From Hyphomicrobium sp. (lineage in GTDB: Bacteria; Pseudomonadota; Alphaproteobacteria; Rhizobiales; Hyphomicrobiaceae): 64,000 nucleotides of DNA. Position 1 is the stretch's first letter. Every line of letters starts with the position of its first letter. The notes under the pieces were generated by a model. That model did not search any database, was not told the DNA's origin, and was given only the letters and a program-made list of their open reading frames with translations. The stretch is taken from assembly GCA_022843145.1 (NCBI GenBank), contig JALHOF010000001.1, positions 124,001 through 188,000 of the forward strand, read 5' to 3'. Below, one piece after another: positions 36,326 to 46,161 of the stretch. The translations under genes and the position numbers were made by a program.

Positions 36326-37411
36326 TCAGACTTCGGCAGCGGGCGGCGGCGTGGACTTGCGCGAGTTGGCCGGATGAATTCTGAGTTTCTTGACGCGCCG
36401 GGGGTCGGCATCGAGCACCTCGAATTCGACTCCGGTTGCGTGCCGCACGATCTCGCCGCGCGTCGGCACGCGGCCAACGATCGCGAACACCAGCCCTCCG
36501 AGCGTGTCGATTTCTTCTTCTTCTTCAGGCGTCAGAAGCTTCATCGCAAGGTGCTCCTCGAGCTCCTTGATCGGCGTCCGCGCGGAGGCGACGAGCCCGA
36601 GCTTCGGCTCGCGCGTGATGTGCGCGTCCTCCGCCTCGTCGTGCTCGTCCTCGATATCGCCGACGATCTGTTCGACCAGATCCTCGATCGTGACAAGTCC
36701 GTCGGTGCCGCCGTACTCGTCGACAACCAGCGCCATGTGGATCCGCGTGGCCTGCATCCGGATCAACAGGTTCATCGCTGGCATGGACGGCGGGACATAC
36801 AGAACCTGGCGTCGAAGCTTCGCCGCCGAGATCGGCCGGCCCAGGTCGCAGCGTCCGAGATCGAGATCGGCAATGGTCGGCTGTTCCGCCTTGGCCGCGG
36901 GCTTTGCGGCAGCCCCGACACCAGCTTTTCCGGCCGGCGTCTTGGGCGTGATCGGCTCGCGGCCTTGCGTCTCCGCCATAAGCCAGCGGAACAGGTCCTT
37001 GACGTGAATCATGCCGCGCGGGTCGTCGAGGGTCTCGTGGTAGAGGGGGATGCGGCTGACGCCAGCCTCCTCGAACGTGCGCAGCAATTCGTGAATAGGT
37101 TCTGTTTCCTCAAGGGCGATGATATCGGCGCGCGGCACCATGATGTCCTCGACGCGGCTCGCCCCGAAGCGCAGCAGCCGCAACAGCATTGCCCGCTCTT
37201 CGGCCGAGAACGCCTGTGCCGTACCCTCTTCCTCGCGCAGCGCAAACTCGATCGTGTCACGTAGCGTCTGCTGTCCCGACATGCCGAGCCGCGATCGCAA
37301 AGCCTGCAACCAGCCTTGCCCGCCACTGCCGCGCGCATCGTCGGTGGTGGACGCGTCTGGAACGGGCTTCAGCGCAGGTTGCCCTTTGGGCATCGAACTA
37401 TCAGTACTCAT
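36326..37411 (-). CDS. corC: CorC/HlyC-type transporter-associated CBS-domain protein
   Basis: 361-residue cytosolic protein with two CBS domains and a C-terminal CorC/HlyC domain, thought to work in magnesium/cobalt efflux or ion regulation. The first CBS (about 95-160) has [20 protein letters not shown] and [20 protein letters not shown]. The second has [20 protein letters not shown] and the signature [20 protein letters not shown]. An Ala/Lys-rich insertion lies between them ([20 protein letters not shown]). The ATG at 37411 ([10 protein letters not shown]) is favoured; upstream in-frame sequence overlaps ybeY. No membrane domain is present. Confidence 0.93.
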   Translation of the reverse strand: MSTDSSMPKGQPALKPVPDASTTDDARGSGGQGWLQALRSRLGMSGQQTLRDTIEFALREEEGTAQAFSAEERAMLLRLLRFGASRVEDIMVPRADIIALEETEPIHELLRTFEEAGVSRIPLYHETLDDPRGMIHVKDLFRWLMAETQGREPITPKTPAGKAGVGAAAKPAAKAEQPTIADLDLGRCDLGRPISAAKLRRQVLYVPPSMPAMNLLIRMQATRIHMALVVDEYGGTDGLVTIEDLVEQIVGDIEDEHDEAEDAHITREPKLGLVASARTPIKELEEHLAMKLLTPEEEEEIDTLGGLVFAIVGRVPTRGEIVRHATGVEFEVLDADPRRVKKLRIHPANSRKSTPPPAAEV

Positions 37412-37469
37412 CGTCGGACAGCGCGATGCTGCTCCCAGTGGATTGTTTTGGAGTGTATTGTTTCGGACA

Positions 37470-38027
37470 TCAAAGGGCAGGCTCCGCGTAGGGATCGGCG
37501 ACGCCGATGCGCGACAGGAGCAGTGTTTCGAGCTTTTCCATCTCAACAGCTTGCGCATCGGTCAGGTGGTCGTAACCGAGCAGGTGCAGCAAGCCGTGCA
37601 CGACGAGGTGCTGGAGATGTTGGACGGGCGGGATCGCGAGCGCCTGGGCCTCGCTGATGACCGTCTCTGCGGCAAGTACGATATCGCCGAGCATTTTGCG
37701 GTCGGGCCGCACATCGGCCGGCAGGCTAGGCGCGGGAAACGACAGCACGTTGGTCGGCTTGTCCTGCTGGCGATAGGTCTGGTTGAGGTCGCGGACGACG
37801 GCATCGCTCGAAAGCACGATCGTTGCTTCTGATCGTTCGAGTGCGATTTCCGTAGATTCCGCCACCGCGTTGACAGCAGCCATGATGGCCGCAGTCGTGG
37901 GCTCGAAACCGGACCAATCGCCGGCGTCCTCGACAATATCGACGACGAGTTGTTCCGCCGGCTCCGGTTCGGGGTCCGATTCCGCAGCGGTTGATGGTGC
38001 AGATGTTCGACTGTCGCCGTCGTCCAT
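37470..38027 (-). CDS. ybeY: Endoribonuclease/rRNA maturation factor YbeY
   Basis: Zinc-dependent single-strand endoribonuclease acting in 16S rRNA 3'-end maturation and ribosome quality control. The 185 residues contain NVLSFPAPS and the metal motif HGLLHLLGYDH (three His). An acidic, Pro/Ser-rich N-terminus of about 25 residues is extra. It sits 6 bases after phoH, the normal phoH-ybeY-corC-lnt order. Confidence 0.95.
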   Translation of the reverse strand: MDDGDSRTSAPSTAAESDPEPEPAEQLVVDIVEDAGDWSGFEPTTAAIMAAVNAVAESTEIALERSEATIVLSSDAVVRDLNQTYRQQDKPTNVLSFPAPSLPADVRPDRKMLGDIVLAAETVISEAQALAIPPVQHLQHLVVHGLLHLLGYDHLTDAQAVEMEKLETLLLSRIGVADPYAEPAL

Positions 38028-38033
38028 GACTGA

Positions 38034-39134
38034 TTATTTCGATTTCAGGATGGGTGTAGCGTCGATCGGGCGGCTGCTTGGTCCGAGCTTGTCGTACGCT
38101 TCCACGATCCGAGCGACAAGATCGCGCCGCACCACGTCGGCGTTGGCAAAGCGCACGGCCTCGATTCCCGTAACGCCATCGAGCAGCGCCACGGCCTCTT
38201 CGAGGCCCGAGCGCATCCCGGGCGGCAAATCGATCTGGGACGGATCTCCGGTCACCACCATCTTGGAGTTCTCGCCAAGACGAGTCAGGAACATCTTCAT
38301 TTGCATCGACGTCGTATTCTGCGCCTCGTCGAGGATCACGAAGGCGCTCGACAGCGTGCGGCCGCGCATGAACGCCAACGGAGCGATCTCGATAATGCCC
38401 TGTTCGAGGTCGCGCTCGACCTTCTCCGGCGGCAGCACGTCATAGAGCGCGTCGTACAGCGGCCGCAGATAGGGGTCGACCTTGTCGCGCATGTCGCCCG
38501 GAAGGAAGCCGAGCCGCTCGCCAGCCTCGACCGCCGGCCGCGACAGGATTATGCGCTCGACGAGCCCGCGCTCGAGACAATGCGCGGCCTGCGCGACGGC
38601 GATGTACGTTTTGCCGGTGCCCGCCGGGCCAATTCCGAACACGAGGTCGAATTTTTCCAATGCGCGCATGTAGGTGCTCTGCGCTGGCGTGCGCGCCTTG
38701 ACCACGCGCCGCCGCGTCGCGATCTGGGCCGGACCGTCGCTGCTCGTTGCTCCGGGCGCAACCTCTTGCCGGGCATGACGGATCAGGCCGTCGAAATCTC
38801 CGGCGCCGACGGCCTCGCCCTTCACGACGCGAGCGTAGAGTTCCTCGAGAACACTGCGGGCGATCGCGCATGCCGCTTCCGAACCCGACAGGATGATCAC
38901 GTTGCCGTGCGCGTGCGCCTCGATCCCGAGCCGGTCTTCGAGAAGCGCGAGGTGGCTATCATACTCGCCGAGCAGCCGATGGAGATGTCGATTGTCGTCG
39001 AACGGCACGACGACACGTTGATTGGATGATTGCGCCTTTGCCGATCGGCCGGCGCCGCTCACGGACGGCCCGCGAAATCCTGTCAATCGAGGTCTCCACG
39101 CTGGTTCACGGGCCCGATTCGCCCTGACGATCAA
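38034..39134 (-). CDS. phoH: PhoH-family ATPase (YbeZ type)
   Basis: Cytosolic ATPase that works with YbeY in RNA metabolism. In 366 residues the Walker A is FGIGPAGTGKTYIAVAQAA and Walker B is SSAFVILDEAQNTTSMQMKM. TGDPSQIDLPPGMRSGLEEA is a further family motif. An N-terminal KH-like part (about 60-125) starts LEDRLGIEAHAHGNVIIL. The exact start is unsure, since the first 40 residues are poorly conserved and a GTG at 39062 is possible. Confidence 0.94.
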   Translation of the reverse strand: MIVRANRAREPAWRPRLTGFRGPSVSGAGRSAKAQSSNQRVVVPFDDNRHLHRLLGEYDSHLALLEDRLGIEAHAHGNVIILSGSEAACAIARSVLEELYARVVKGEAVGAGDFDGLIRHARQEVAPGATSSDGPAQIATRRRVVKARTPAQSTYMRALEKFDLVFGIGPAGTGKTYIAVAQAAHCLERGLVERIILSRPAVEAGERLGFLPGDMRDKVDPYLRPLYDALYDVLPPEKVERDLEQGIIEIAPLAFMRGRTLSSAFVILDEAQNTTSMQMKMFLTRLGENSKMVVTGDPSQIDLPPGMRSGLEEAVALLDGVTGIEAVRFANADVVRRDLVARIVEAYDKLGPSSRPIDATPILKSK

Positions 39135-39220
39135 ACAAGCCTAGCACAGCCGCTGGCCGAACCGCACCTTGTTGCGGCAACAACGTCCGATTGCAGCTAC
39201 GCTGCTGCAATACGCTGGGT

Positions 39221-40588
39221 CTACGCAGCGCTGATGACGCCTGCGAGGCTGTTCTGACCGGCAGCGGCGATCTCGACGGGGATGATCCGGCCGAGCAATT
39301 CGGACCGCGCTTCCGCGTGAACGAGTTGAAGGTAGGGCGAGCGTCCGACCAGCTGACCCTCGTGGCGGCCCTTGCGCTCAAACAGAACGGGCAGAGTGCG
39401 GCCTACGCAACTGGCGTTGAACCGCGTTTGCTGGCTGTCGAGCAGCGCTTGCAGCTCCGTCAACCGCGCCGCCTTCACGCTCTCGGGCACCTGCGCCTCG
39501 AGTTTCGCGGCAGGCGTACCGGGGCGCGGACTATACTTGAACGAGTATGCCTGCGCGCAGTCGATGCCGCGCACCAGATCGAGCGTCGCCGCAAAATCCT
39601 TGTCCGTCTCGCCGGGGAAACCGACGATGATGTCGGTCGACACCGCGATGTCCGGACGCGCAGCGCGGATGCGGTCGAGCAACGTCAGATAGTCTTGGGC
39701 TGTGTGCTTGCGATTCATGGCCGCAAGGATGCGGTCCGAACCGGACTGCACCGGCAAATGCAGGAATGGCATCAATTTTCGCTCGTCACGATGAGCCGCG
39801 ATGAGGTCATCCGCCATGTCACGCGGATGGCTCGTCATATAGCGCAACCGCTCGACGCCTTCGATTTCAGCCAACCGCCGGATCAACCGCGCGAGCGACC
39901 AGACGGCGCCATCCGGGCCCTCGCCATGATAGCCGTTGACGTTTTGTCCAAGCAGCGTGATTTCCCGCGTTCCGCGCGCAACGAGGCGTTCCGTCTCGGC
40001 GACCAACTCAGCGACCGAACGCGAATATTCCGCGCCGCGCGTGTAAGGGACCACACAAAAGGTACAGAACTTGTCGCATCCTTCCTGCACGGTGAGGAAT
40101 GCGCTCGCCGCGGCGGACGTGCGCGGACCCGTTCCCGCCTCGATCCGGCGATCCGGCAGCAACGCGAATTTCTCTTCGTCCGGAAATCGCGTCTCGACAA
40201 TGCGACCGCCATCGTTACGCGACTTGGCCAGCAATTCCGGTAGCCGGTGATAGCTTTGCGAGCCGATGACGACGTCGACAACAGGGGCGCGCGCGCTGAT
40301 TTCGGCGCCTTCGGCCTGCGCGACGCAGCCCGCGACGACAACCTGCGTGCTCAATCCTCGCGCCAGCCGCCCGGCCTTGACGTCGCGCACCTTGCCGAGA
40401 TCGGAATAGACCTTCTCCACCGCCTTCTCGCGGATATGGCAGGTGTTCAGAACGACGAGATCGGCGGCTTCGATCTCTTGTGTCTCCGAGTATCCGTGTG
40501 ACGCCAGCTGCTCGGACATGCGCTCGCTGTCGTACACGTTCATTTGGCAGCCGAACGTCTTGACGAAGACTTTCTTCGTCACGGGCAT
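39221..40588 (-). CDS. miaB: tRNA-2-methylthio-N6-isopentenyladenosine-37 synthase
   Basis: Radical-SAM methylthiotransferase that adds the ms2 group to i6A37 of tRNAs reading UNN codons. In 455 residues the first Fe-S cluster ligands lie in [23 protein letters not shown] and [11 protein letters not shown]. The radical-SAM cluster is [23 protein letters not shown] domain ends the protein ([19 protein letters not shown]). The ATG at 40588 follows GGAGA; the open frame extends upstream without similarity. It precedes phoH by 86 bases. Confidence 0.97.
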   Translation of the reverse strand: MPVTKKVFVKTFGCQMNVYDSERMSEQLASHGYSETQEIEAADLVVLNTCHIREKAVEKVYSDLGKVRDVKAGRLARGLSTQVVVAGCVAQAEGAEISARAPVVDVVIGSQSYHRLPELLAKSRNDGGRIVETRFPDEEKFALLPDRRIEAGTGPRTSAAASAFLTVQEGCDKFCTFCVVPYTRGAEYSRSVAELVAETERLVARGTREITLLGQNVNGYHGEGPDGAVWSLARLIRRLAEIEGVERLRYMTSHPRDMADDLIAAHRDERKLMPFLHLPVQSGSDRILAAMNRKHTAQDYLTLLDRIRAARPDIAVSTDIIVGFPGETDKDFAATLDLVRGIDCAQAYSFKYSPRPGTPAAKLEAQVPESVKAARLTELQALLDSQQTRFNASCVGRTLPVLFERKGRHEGQLVGRSPYLQLVHAEARSELLGRIIPVEIAAAGQNSLAGVISAA

Positions 40589-40836
40589 GGGAACGTCTCC
40601 GCACGACTCTTTTGGCGAGGGCGCAAGCTTATCCACTTCGGCTTCCGATCTGGTTAACGAGCCAATCTGCGCCAACCGGATCGTGGGCCGGAATTGACGC
40701 TGCATCATCCCATTGTGCATTGCAGCATCGAAAGCGATGTTTGTCCAGCGCACGAGACACATAGCTGTTGCACAGTCGGCACACGACAGTCGTCATCGCG
40801 ATTGTTGGATAACCGTTGCGCGGATAAAAAGTTCGC

Positions 40837-41736
40837 TCAGGTCCACTTTTTGGTTGGCGCGGCGATGTCCGCTGGTCTCGCCGGGGCCGCGCGCGCAGCC
40901 TTCACCGTCTCGGCGTTCGGTCGCGTTGTTTCGACGAACTCGCCGTCTGGCCGGGCGCGCAGGATGCCGACGACGTGCCGCCGGATCTCGTCCTCGCTGC
41001 GCCGGGCCAAATCTTTTCGATCAATGAATTCTGCCAGCGGGACCGGCGGTCCGACCCGGATCCGCGCGTCGAGACTGCCGGCCTTCAACAGCGCCCACGC
41101 ATGCGAGGTCATTTCCATGTCGCCGTACCAGCCGATCAAAGGTCGCGCCGCACGGCCGATTGGAACGCCGTTCAGCCGGGTGTAAACGAGCGACAGCGTC
41201 TGAACCACGGCGTCCGGCGGGCTGGTCCCCAGCCGTTCCGGCGGCTTGGCCGCCGCGAACAGCGACGTCTTGAACGGCAGCACGCGGTTGCCGTCGCTCG
41301 ATGTGCCTTCCGCGAACAACACGACATTGTCGCCCGACGCCAGCCGGTCGAGGATTTCGCTCGCGGTATCGCCCACGGAGCCGCGGCGTTCGCGGTCGAC
41401 GAAAACTGTCTGTTGCAGCTTGGCCAACGCGGAGACGAACGGCCACGTCCCCACCTCCTTCTTGGCGACGAACGACAACGGCGCGACAGCCGACAGAACT
41501 GGAATGTCCAGCCAAGACGTATGATTGGACACGAGCAGCACCGGCCGGTCGCGCGCGACCCCGCCTTCGATGTGAAGACGGATGCCGAACAACCGGCAAA
41601 CCCTGCGGTGATACCAGTGTGGCAGCCGCCGCGCCCAGCGCGGATGCGTCCTGACGAGCACCGCCTGGATCGGCATGAGCGGCAGCGTCAGCAGCGTGAA
41701 GCCTGCCAGAATTGCGCCAGCGCGCATGGTGCTCAT
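40837..41736 (-). CDS. plsC: 1-acyl-sn-glycerol-3-phosphate acyltransferase family protein
   Basis: Membrane enzyme that makes phosphatidate from lysophosphatidate, or a close relative such as the OlsA type that acylates lyso-ornithine lipid. In 299 residues the catalytic HX4D motif is SNHTSWLD (His72, Asp77), and a substrate motif is LFAEGTSSDGNR. A hydrophobic N-terminal helix anchors it. OlsB is present elsewhere in the window (59733-60710), so both PlsC and OlsA activity are open. It lies 37 bases after fur. Confidence 0.9.
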   Translation of the reverse strand: MSTMRAGAILAGFTLLTLPLMPIQAVLVRTHPRWARRLPHWYHRRVCRLFGIRLHIEGGVARDRPVLLVSNHTSWLDIPVLSAVAPLSFVAKKEVGTWPFVSALAKLQQTVFVDRERRGSVGDTASEILDRLASGDNVVLFAEGTSSDGNRVLPFKTSLFAAAKPPERLGTSPPDAVVQTLSLVYTRLNGVPIGRAARPLIGWYGDMEMTSHAWALLKAGSLDARIRVGPPVPLAEFIDRKDLARRSEDEIRRHVVGILRARPDGEFVETTRPNAETVKAARAAPARPADIAAPTKKWT

Positions 41737-41773
41737 CGCGGCACCAGGACGGGCCCGTGCAAGGTCACTTGGC

Positions 41774-42220
41774 TCACGTCTGTTTCCGTTTGCGCGGCAG
41801 CGGCACGCCGTAGAGATCTAGTCGATGACCGACCAGCGTGAACCCGAGTTCGCGCGCGATACGCTCTTGCAACGCCTCGATTTCCTCGCTCTTGAATTCG
41901 ATCACCGCGCCGCTTTCGATATCGATCAGGTGATCGTGGTGCCCGCGATTGGCTTCTTCATAGCGGCCGCGGCCGCGGCCGAAGTCGTGCCTTTCGAGAA
42001 TACCGTTACCTTCCAGGAGGCGCAGCGTGCGGTAGACCGTCGAAAGCGAGACGCGGGCATCGATGATCGCGACGCGCCGGTGCACTTCCTCGACATCGGG
42101 ATGATCGACGGCGTCCGACAATACGCGCGCAATAATGCGCCGCTGTCCGGTCATCCTGAGGCCGGCGTCAGCGCAGAGCTGCTCGATCCGGCAGAGTGAT
42201 TTCTCTTTTGTCGTCGGCAT
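41774..42220 (-). CDS. fur: Fur-family metal regulator (Fur or Mur)
   Basis: 148-residue metal-responsive repressor. The winged helix includes GLRMTGQRRIIARVLSDAVD and VSLSTVYRTLRLLEGNGILE; the metal site includes the His cluster RGHHDHLIDIESG and a C-terminal His in LVGHRLDLYG. In Rhizobiales the protein at this locus often responds to manganese (Mur) rather than iron, which Irr governs; sequence alone does not settle it. The ATG at 42220 (MPTTKEKS) is the family start. It lies between rimI and plsC. Confidence 0.9.
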   Translation of the reverse strand: MPTTKEKSLCRIEQLCADAGLRMTGQRRIIARVLSDAVDHPDVEEVHRRVAIIDARVSLSTVYRTLRLLEGNGILERHDFGRGRGRYEEANRGHHDHLIDIESGAVIEFKSEEIEALQERIARELGFTLVGHRLDLYGVPLPRKRKQT

Positions 42221-42281
42221 TTGGCAAGTGCCTCGGCGGCTCGAAACCGGCACGGTGTGAGTTATAGGCAAGCCTCAGGAC

Positions 42282-42758
42282 TCAGTCCACACGTGGGTTG
42301 ATCGAGAGGTCGAGTGCGAAAAGCAGCGCATCCTCGGCAGGCTTGCCCGGGAGCTGATAATAGCCTCGGCGCACGCCGCGCTGCATGAACCCGAGCGCAC
42401 GATAAAGCGCAACGGCTGGAGCATTGACTGCGGACACCTCGAGAAAGATCTGCTTCGCTCCCATTGCTCGGGAGCGCTCGGCAAGGATGTGGATCAGTTT
42501 GCGCCCGACACCGAGCCGCCTCCATCTCGGGTCGACACCGATACTAAGCACCTCCGCTTCGTCGGCCGCGACCCGGCCCAGGATGTAGCCCGCGATGTCC
42601 GCTTCGTGCGGCCGACGCACGACGAAAGCGGAAGCCCCCGGATGCGCTATCAGATCCTCGACCTCTCGCGCCGACCATGGCGGGGAAAACAATTGCCCGT
42701 AGAGCGTCGCGATCGCTGCGGTATCCACCGGACCGGCATCGGAGATCACGGCATCCAT
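42282..42758 (-). CDS. rimI: Ribosomal-protein-alanine N-acetyltransferase
   Basis: GNAT acetyltransferase of 158 residues that acetylates the N-terminus of protein S18 or related substrates. The acetyl-CoA site is VLSIGVDPRWRRLGVGRKLI and the C-terminal landmark is NAPAVALYRALGFMQRGVRR. The start at 42758 lies 8 bases after the tsaB stop, the classical tsaB-rimI pair; the longer open frame would run into tsaB. Confidence 0.92.
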   Translation of the reverse strand: MDAVISDAGPVDTAAIATLYGQLFSPPWSAREVEDLIAHPGASAFVVRRPHEADIAGYILGRVAADEAEVLSIGVDPRWRRLGVGRKLIHILAERSRAMGAKQIFLEVSAVNAPAVALYRALGFMQRGVRRGYYQLPGKPAEDALLFALDLSINPRVD

Positions 42759-42765
42759 CACCGCA

Positions 42766-43506
42766 TCAGCCCCCTGCAACGGGCGAAGCACGCGGAATTG
42801 TTTTTCCCTCCTGCGGCTTAGCGTCGGGAGGGCGGAAATAGAGCGGGCGGGGCGGAGCCAGCAGGGGCTCGGCTGCATGAGCCCAGCCAATCAGTACGGC
42901 GGCGTCCGGTTCAGCGTGCTCGGGTCCTGAATTTCCGTCCTGTCCGGCAAGAATTTCCCGTCCCGCGTGACGGCCTGCTTCGGCCACCTGATCCGCAGCC
43001 GAGCCGACCGCGAACAGCCGATAAGGTGGGCACAAACGCGCGGCATCCGTTGGCGAGAGCAGCAGCGGTCCGGTCAGTGACTTGCCCCAGACGTCGACGA
43101 TTTCGACGTAGCATTGGTCGCGCCGCGCATCGCGGGCCACGATCACAGCGTCACGGTCACCGATGCAATCGGGTATGCGGCTGGTGGCGGACTTGCCGAC
43201 TGGCAGCAGGCTCGAGAAACTGACGATCGGAACACCGAGAGCCAGGGACAGCGCCCGCACCGCCGAAATGCCGATGCGCGTTCCGGTGAACGTGCCTGGA
43301 CCATGCGTCACGGCAATCCGGTCGATCTCGGAATACGCGATACCCGCCGTGCCCATGACGCGCGCGATCATCGGCAACAGCGCTTCCGCGTGGCCGGTCG
43401 TCATCAGCTGCTTCTCGGACCAAATCGTCCGGTCGTGACCGGAAATGTTGCAGTCCACGGCAACCGAGCACGCATTGAAGCAAGTATCGAAGGCGAGGAT
43501 GTTCAT
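42766..43506 (-). CDS. tsaB: tRNA threonylcarbamoyladenosine biosynthesis protein TsaB
   Basis: 246-residue partner of TsaD in forming t6A37 in ANN-decoding tRNAs. It has the ASKHA fold start MNILAFDTCFNACSVAV, then HAEALLPMI and DRIAVTHGPGTFTGTRIGIS. The ATG at 43506 is the family start. It is the first gene of the leftward tsaB-rimI-fur-plsC run and diverges from the thioesterase gene. Confidence 0.95.
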   Translation of the reverse strand: MNILAFDTCFNACSVAVDCNISGHDRTIWSEKQLMTTGHAEALLPMIARVMGTAGIAYSEIDRIAVTHGPGTFTGTRIGISAVRALSLALGVPIVSFSSLLPVGKSATSRIPDCIGDRDAVIVARDARRDQCYVEIVDVWGKSLTGPLLLSPTDAARLCPPYRLFAVGSAADQVAEAGRHAGREILAGQDGNSGPEHAEPDAAVLIGWAHAAEPLLAPPRPLYFRPPDAKPQEGKTIPRASPVAGG

Positions 43507-43585
43507 GACGCCTGCGTATAGCGGCGAACTGCATGACGCGCCATCGCGACCGGTTCTCCAAACATATCTCGAACCACGCGCAGGG

Positions 43586-43601
43586 ATTTGGTATACAAAA
43601 T
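43586..43601. promoter_or_regulatory. Palindrome between tsaB and the divergent thioesterase gene, candidate operator
   Basis: ATTTGGTATACAAAAT is a 16-base palindrome with one mismatched pair around GTATAC. It lies 34 bases before the rightward gene and 80 bases before tsaB. The form resembles operators of GntR/FadR-type regulators; no such regulator is in the window. Confidence 0.4.
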
Positions 43602-43634
43602 GCCAATAGTTCGATTTGCAGTGAGGTCTGGACA

Positions 43635-44045
43635 ATGACCGATTTTTCCCGGCTCAAGGCTGGTCACGTGGCGACCGCCGAACTGTTGGTCGGTCCTGAG
43701 CACACGGCCGAGCGGGTTGGATCCGGCCGCATTGCCGTGCTGGCGACGCCGGTAATGATCAACGTCATCGAAGCAGCGGCCCTGGCCGCCGTCGAACCGC
43801 TGCTGCCGCCCGGTCACCAGAGCCTCGGCATCCACCTCGATGTGAGCCATACGGCGGCGACGCCAGTCGGACATCGTGTGGTTGCGGAAGCAGAGATCAT
43901 CGCCGTCGACGGACGCACCGTGACACTGCGCGTCACCGCTCGCGACCCGTTCGAGGTCATCGGCGGTGGCACGCACAAACGCGTCGTCGTCAACGTCGAC
44001 CGCTTCGACAAGCGCTTGCAGGCAAAACTGCCGCGCCCGGCCTGA
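43635..44045 (+). CDS. Hot-dog-fold thioesterase, FlK-like
   Basis: 136 residues with a single hot-dog domain: RLKAGHVATAELLVGPEHT, IAVLATPVMINVIEAAAL, GHQSLGIHLDVSHTAATPVG and GGTHKRVVVNVDRF. The overall pattern matches the fluoroacetyl-CoA thioesterase-like group, which hydrolyses short acyl-CoAs; the natural substrate is likely something other than fluoroacetyl-CoA. The ATG at 43635 follows GAGG. It is a single gene divergent from tsaB, with the palindrome at 43586-43601 as a candidate control site. Confidence 0.82.
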   Translation: MTDFSRLKAGHVATAELLVGPEHTAERVGSGRIAVLATPVMINVIEAAALAAVEPLLPPGHQSLGIHLDVSHTAATPVGHRVVAEAEIIAVDGRTVTLRVTARDPFEVIGGGTHKRVVVNVDRFDKRLQAKLPRPA

Positions 44046-44058
44046 CGCAGACTAACAT

Positions 44059-44649
44059 TCAGATTATATTGGACATTTCATCGAACGAAAAGCGCGGCGA
44101 GCGCGAGAACAGGGCCTTGGGGTCGCCGTATCCGAGGCTGCAGATGAAGTTCGATTTGATCTCGGTGCCGGCAAAGAATTCCTTGTCCACGCCAGCGTTG
44201 TCGAAGCCTGACATGGGGCCGCAATCGAGTCCGAGGGCGCGCGCGGCCATGATGAAGTATGCGCCCTGCAACGTGCCGTTGCGGAAAGCGCTCGTATCGG
44301 CGAACGCCTTGTTTCCCGTGAACCAGCTTTTGGCGTCGGTGTGCGGGAACAATTTGGGTAGGTGATTATAGAATTCGAGGTCGTGGCCGATGATGGCGGT
44401 CACCGGCGCGCTCATCGTCTTCTCGACATTCCCATCCATTAACAATGGCTTGAGCCGCGACTTGGCGGCGGGTGACTTGACGAACACGATACGAGCCGGG
44501 GAGCAATTCGCCGACGTCGGCGCCCAGCGCATCAACTCGACGACCTCTCGCAGCAGGCTGTCGGACACGTCGGTCTTCAACCAAGCATTGTGGGTGCGGG
44601 CGGAGAAAAAGAGCTGATCAAGTGCGGCGGAATCGAGCTTCGACGGCAT
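44059..44649 (-). CDS. Nitroreductase-family protein, malonic semialdehyde reductase RutE type
   Basis: FMN oxidoreductase of 196 residues. The segments [38 protein letters not shown] and [19 protein letters not shown] are characteristic of the RutE/HadB-like subgroup, whose E. coli member reduces malonic semialdehyde in pyrimidine breakdown. No other rut genes are nearby, so the role here may be general aldehyde or quinone reduction. It converges on the thioesterase gene 13 bases away. Confidence 0.88.
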   Translation of the reverse strand: MPSKLDSAALDQLFFSARTHNAWLKTDVSDSLLREVVELMRWAPTSANCSPARIVFVKSPAAKSRLKPLLMDGNVEKTMSAPVTAIIGHDLEFYNHLPKLFPHTDAKSWFTGNKAFADTSAFRNGTLQGAYFIMAARALGLDCGPMSGFDNAGVDKEFFAGTEIKSNFICSLGYGDPKALFSRSPRFSFDEMSNII

Positions 44650-44691
44650 GGATGATCCTGACTTGCGGGTGCAATTTGGGCCTAGAACGAG

Positions 44692-44712
44692 AAAACCCCG
44701 CGTATGGCGGGG
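44692..44712 (-). terminator. Rho-independent terminator of nfu
   Basis: On the minus strand CCCCGC/GCGGGG with a five-base loop (44696-44712) is followed by TTTTC. It lies 67 bases after the stop of the leftward nfu gene. Confidence 0.82.
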
Positions 44713-44779
44713 CTTTCATCGACATGAATGGACATGACATTGACCGACATGAAGGCGTGCCGAACGCGACATGAAGCAC

Positions 44780-45343
44780 TTAGCGCGCGCCGACGGCCTG
44801 CACTTCCTGAACTTCAGGGCAGAAGTGCTTGAGCAGGTTCTCGATGCCGTGCCTCAACGTGGCGGTCGAGCTGGGGCAGCCCGAGCAGGCGCCGCGCATC
44901 TGCAGATAGACGATGCCATCGCGGAAACCAGCGAACGTGATGTCACCGCCGTCCTGGGCCACCGCCGGACGCACGCGCGTCTCGAGCAGTTCCTTGATGG
45001 TTTTGACGGTCTCTTCGTCGGCGGGATCGTAGCTATGGCCCGCCGCGTCGTTGGCGCTCTCGCCCGCGACGGCCGGGGCGCCGGACATGTAGTGCTCCAT
45101 GATCGCACCGAGGATCACGGGCTTCAAGTGCTGCCACTCGCCGTCGCCCTTGGTGACGGAGATGAAGTCGGAGCCGAGGAAGACGCCACGCACGCCGTCG
45201 ATCTCGAACAGCCGCGAGGCCAGCGGTGACGTGCCCGCGTCATCGCCGGCGCGGAAATCAGCGGTGCCGGCGCTCAGCACCGTGCGACCGGGAATGAACT
45301 TGAGCGTGGCGGGGTTCGGCGTCGCTTCTGTCTGGATAAACAT
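44780..45343 (-). CDS. NifU-like iron-sulfur scaffold/carrier protein (Nfu)
   Basis: 187 residues with the Nfu N-terminal domain (MFIQTEATPNPATLKFIPG at the start, VFLGSDFISVTKGDGEWQ) and a C-terminal NifU domain with the cluster motif GACSGCPSSTATL (CxxC). It carries assembled 4Fe-4S clusters to client enzymes. The ATG at 45343 is the family start. MiaB in this window is a plausible client type. Confidence 0.93.
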   Translation of the reverse strand: MFIQTEATPNPATLKFIPGRTVLSAGTADFRAGDDAGTSPLASRLFEIDGVRGVFLGSDFISVTKGDGEWQHLKPVILGAIMEHYMSGAPAVAGESANDAAGHSYDPADEETVKTIKELLETRVRPAVAQDGGDITFAGFRDGIVYLQMRGACSGCPSSTATLRHGIENLLKHFCPEVQEVQAVGAR

Positions 45344-45552
45344 GGTCTGGGCCTCCACCTCGTCGCTGACCGGCCGCAGCCGGAGCTTGCTCCCGCATCC
45401 CGCAGACCATGCGGGCCGGAAGCGTGTTTAGAATTGTTCCAGATAAATAGGGCAGGCGGACCAAAATGTCGAGCCCCCAAGTCTGGGTTCGCACGCGGAA
45501 TATGGTCGCGGGCAGATGCGTGAAGACCCGGATACGCGACACCGCTGAACGA

Positions 45553-46062
45553 CTATGCCAGGGACTTGATGTGCTCGAGCGACAGGTTGCCAGGAACGAT
45601 GGTGATCGGGATGGGGAACGAGCCGGCAGCGGTCCCGGCGGCGAGCGTCGAAACCAGCGGTCCCGGCCCTTCCGACCCGGTCGCGGCACCCAAGACCAGG
45701 ATGGCGACGTCCTCGTCGGTGTCGATCAGCGAGACGAGCTCATCAGCGGTCTTGCCCTCGCGGATGAATTCCTCGACGGCGACCCCTTCGAACCCGGCCA
45801 GACTGAGCTTGCGGCGGAACAGACGAAACAACGCCTTCGCCTTGTTGGTCTCTTCCTCGACCTGGACCTGCTTGACGCCCATCCAGTGCTGAAAATCCTG
45901 AGGCTCGATGACGTACAGCATCGAGATCGAACCCGACGAATGCTGGATACGGCTCGCGGCGTAGTAGAGCGCGGCCTCCACTTCCTGACTCTCGTCGACG
46001 ACGAGCAGGAACTTGCGGAAGTGGCCCTGTTCGAACGAACGTCGCTTCCTGGAATCTGGCAT
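45553..46062 (-). CDS. Universal stress protein family protein
   Basis: 169 residues with the UspA fold: FRKFLLVVDESQEVEAALYY at the start, HSSGSISMLYVIEPQD, and DVAILVLGAATGSEGPGPLV followed by SFPIPITIVPGN at the end. Nucleotide-binding residues of the GxxGx(9)G(S/T) type are only partly present (LGAATGSEGPGPLVS). Usp next to nfu and trpS is a recurring alphaproteobacterial order. Its exact function is unknown. Confidence 0.9.
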   Translation of the reverse strand: MPDSRKRRSFEQGHFRKFLLVVDESQEVEAALYYAASRIQHSSGSISMLYVIEPQDFQHWMGVKQVQVEEETNKAKALFRLFRRKLSLAGFEGVAVEEFIREGKTADELVSLIDTDEDVAILVLGAATGSEGPGPLVSTLAAGTAAGSFPIPITIVPGNLSLEHIKSLA

Positions 46063-46161
46063 CGTCTCACCGTGCGTTTCGTCGTGTCGTGTGTTTCGCC
46101 TCGTCTCGAAGGCTTGATCTGGATCAGCCCGAAGACCTGGACGGTCAACGGTGGCAGAAGT

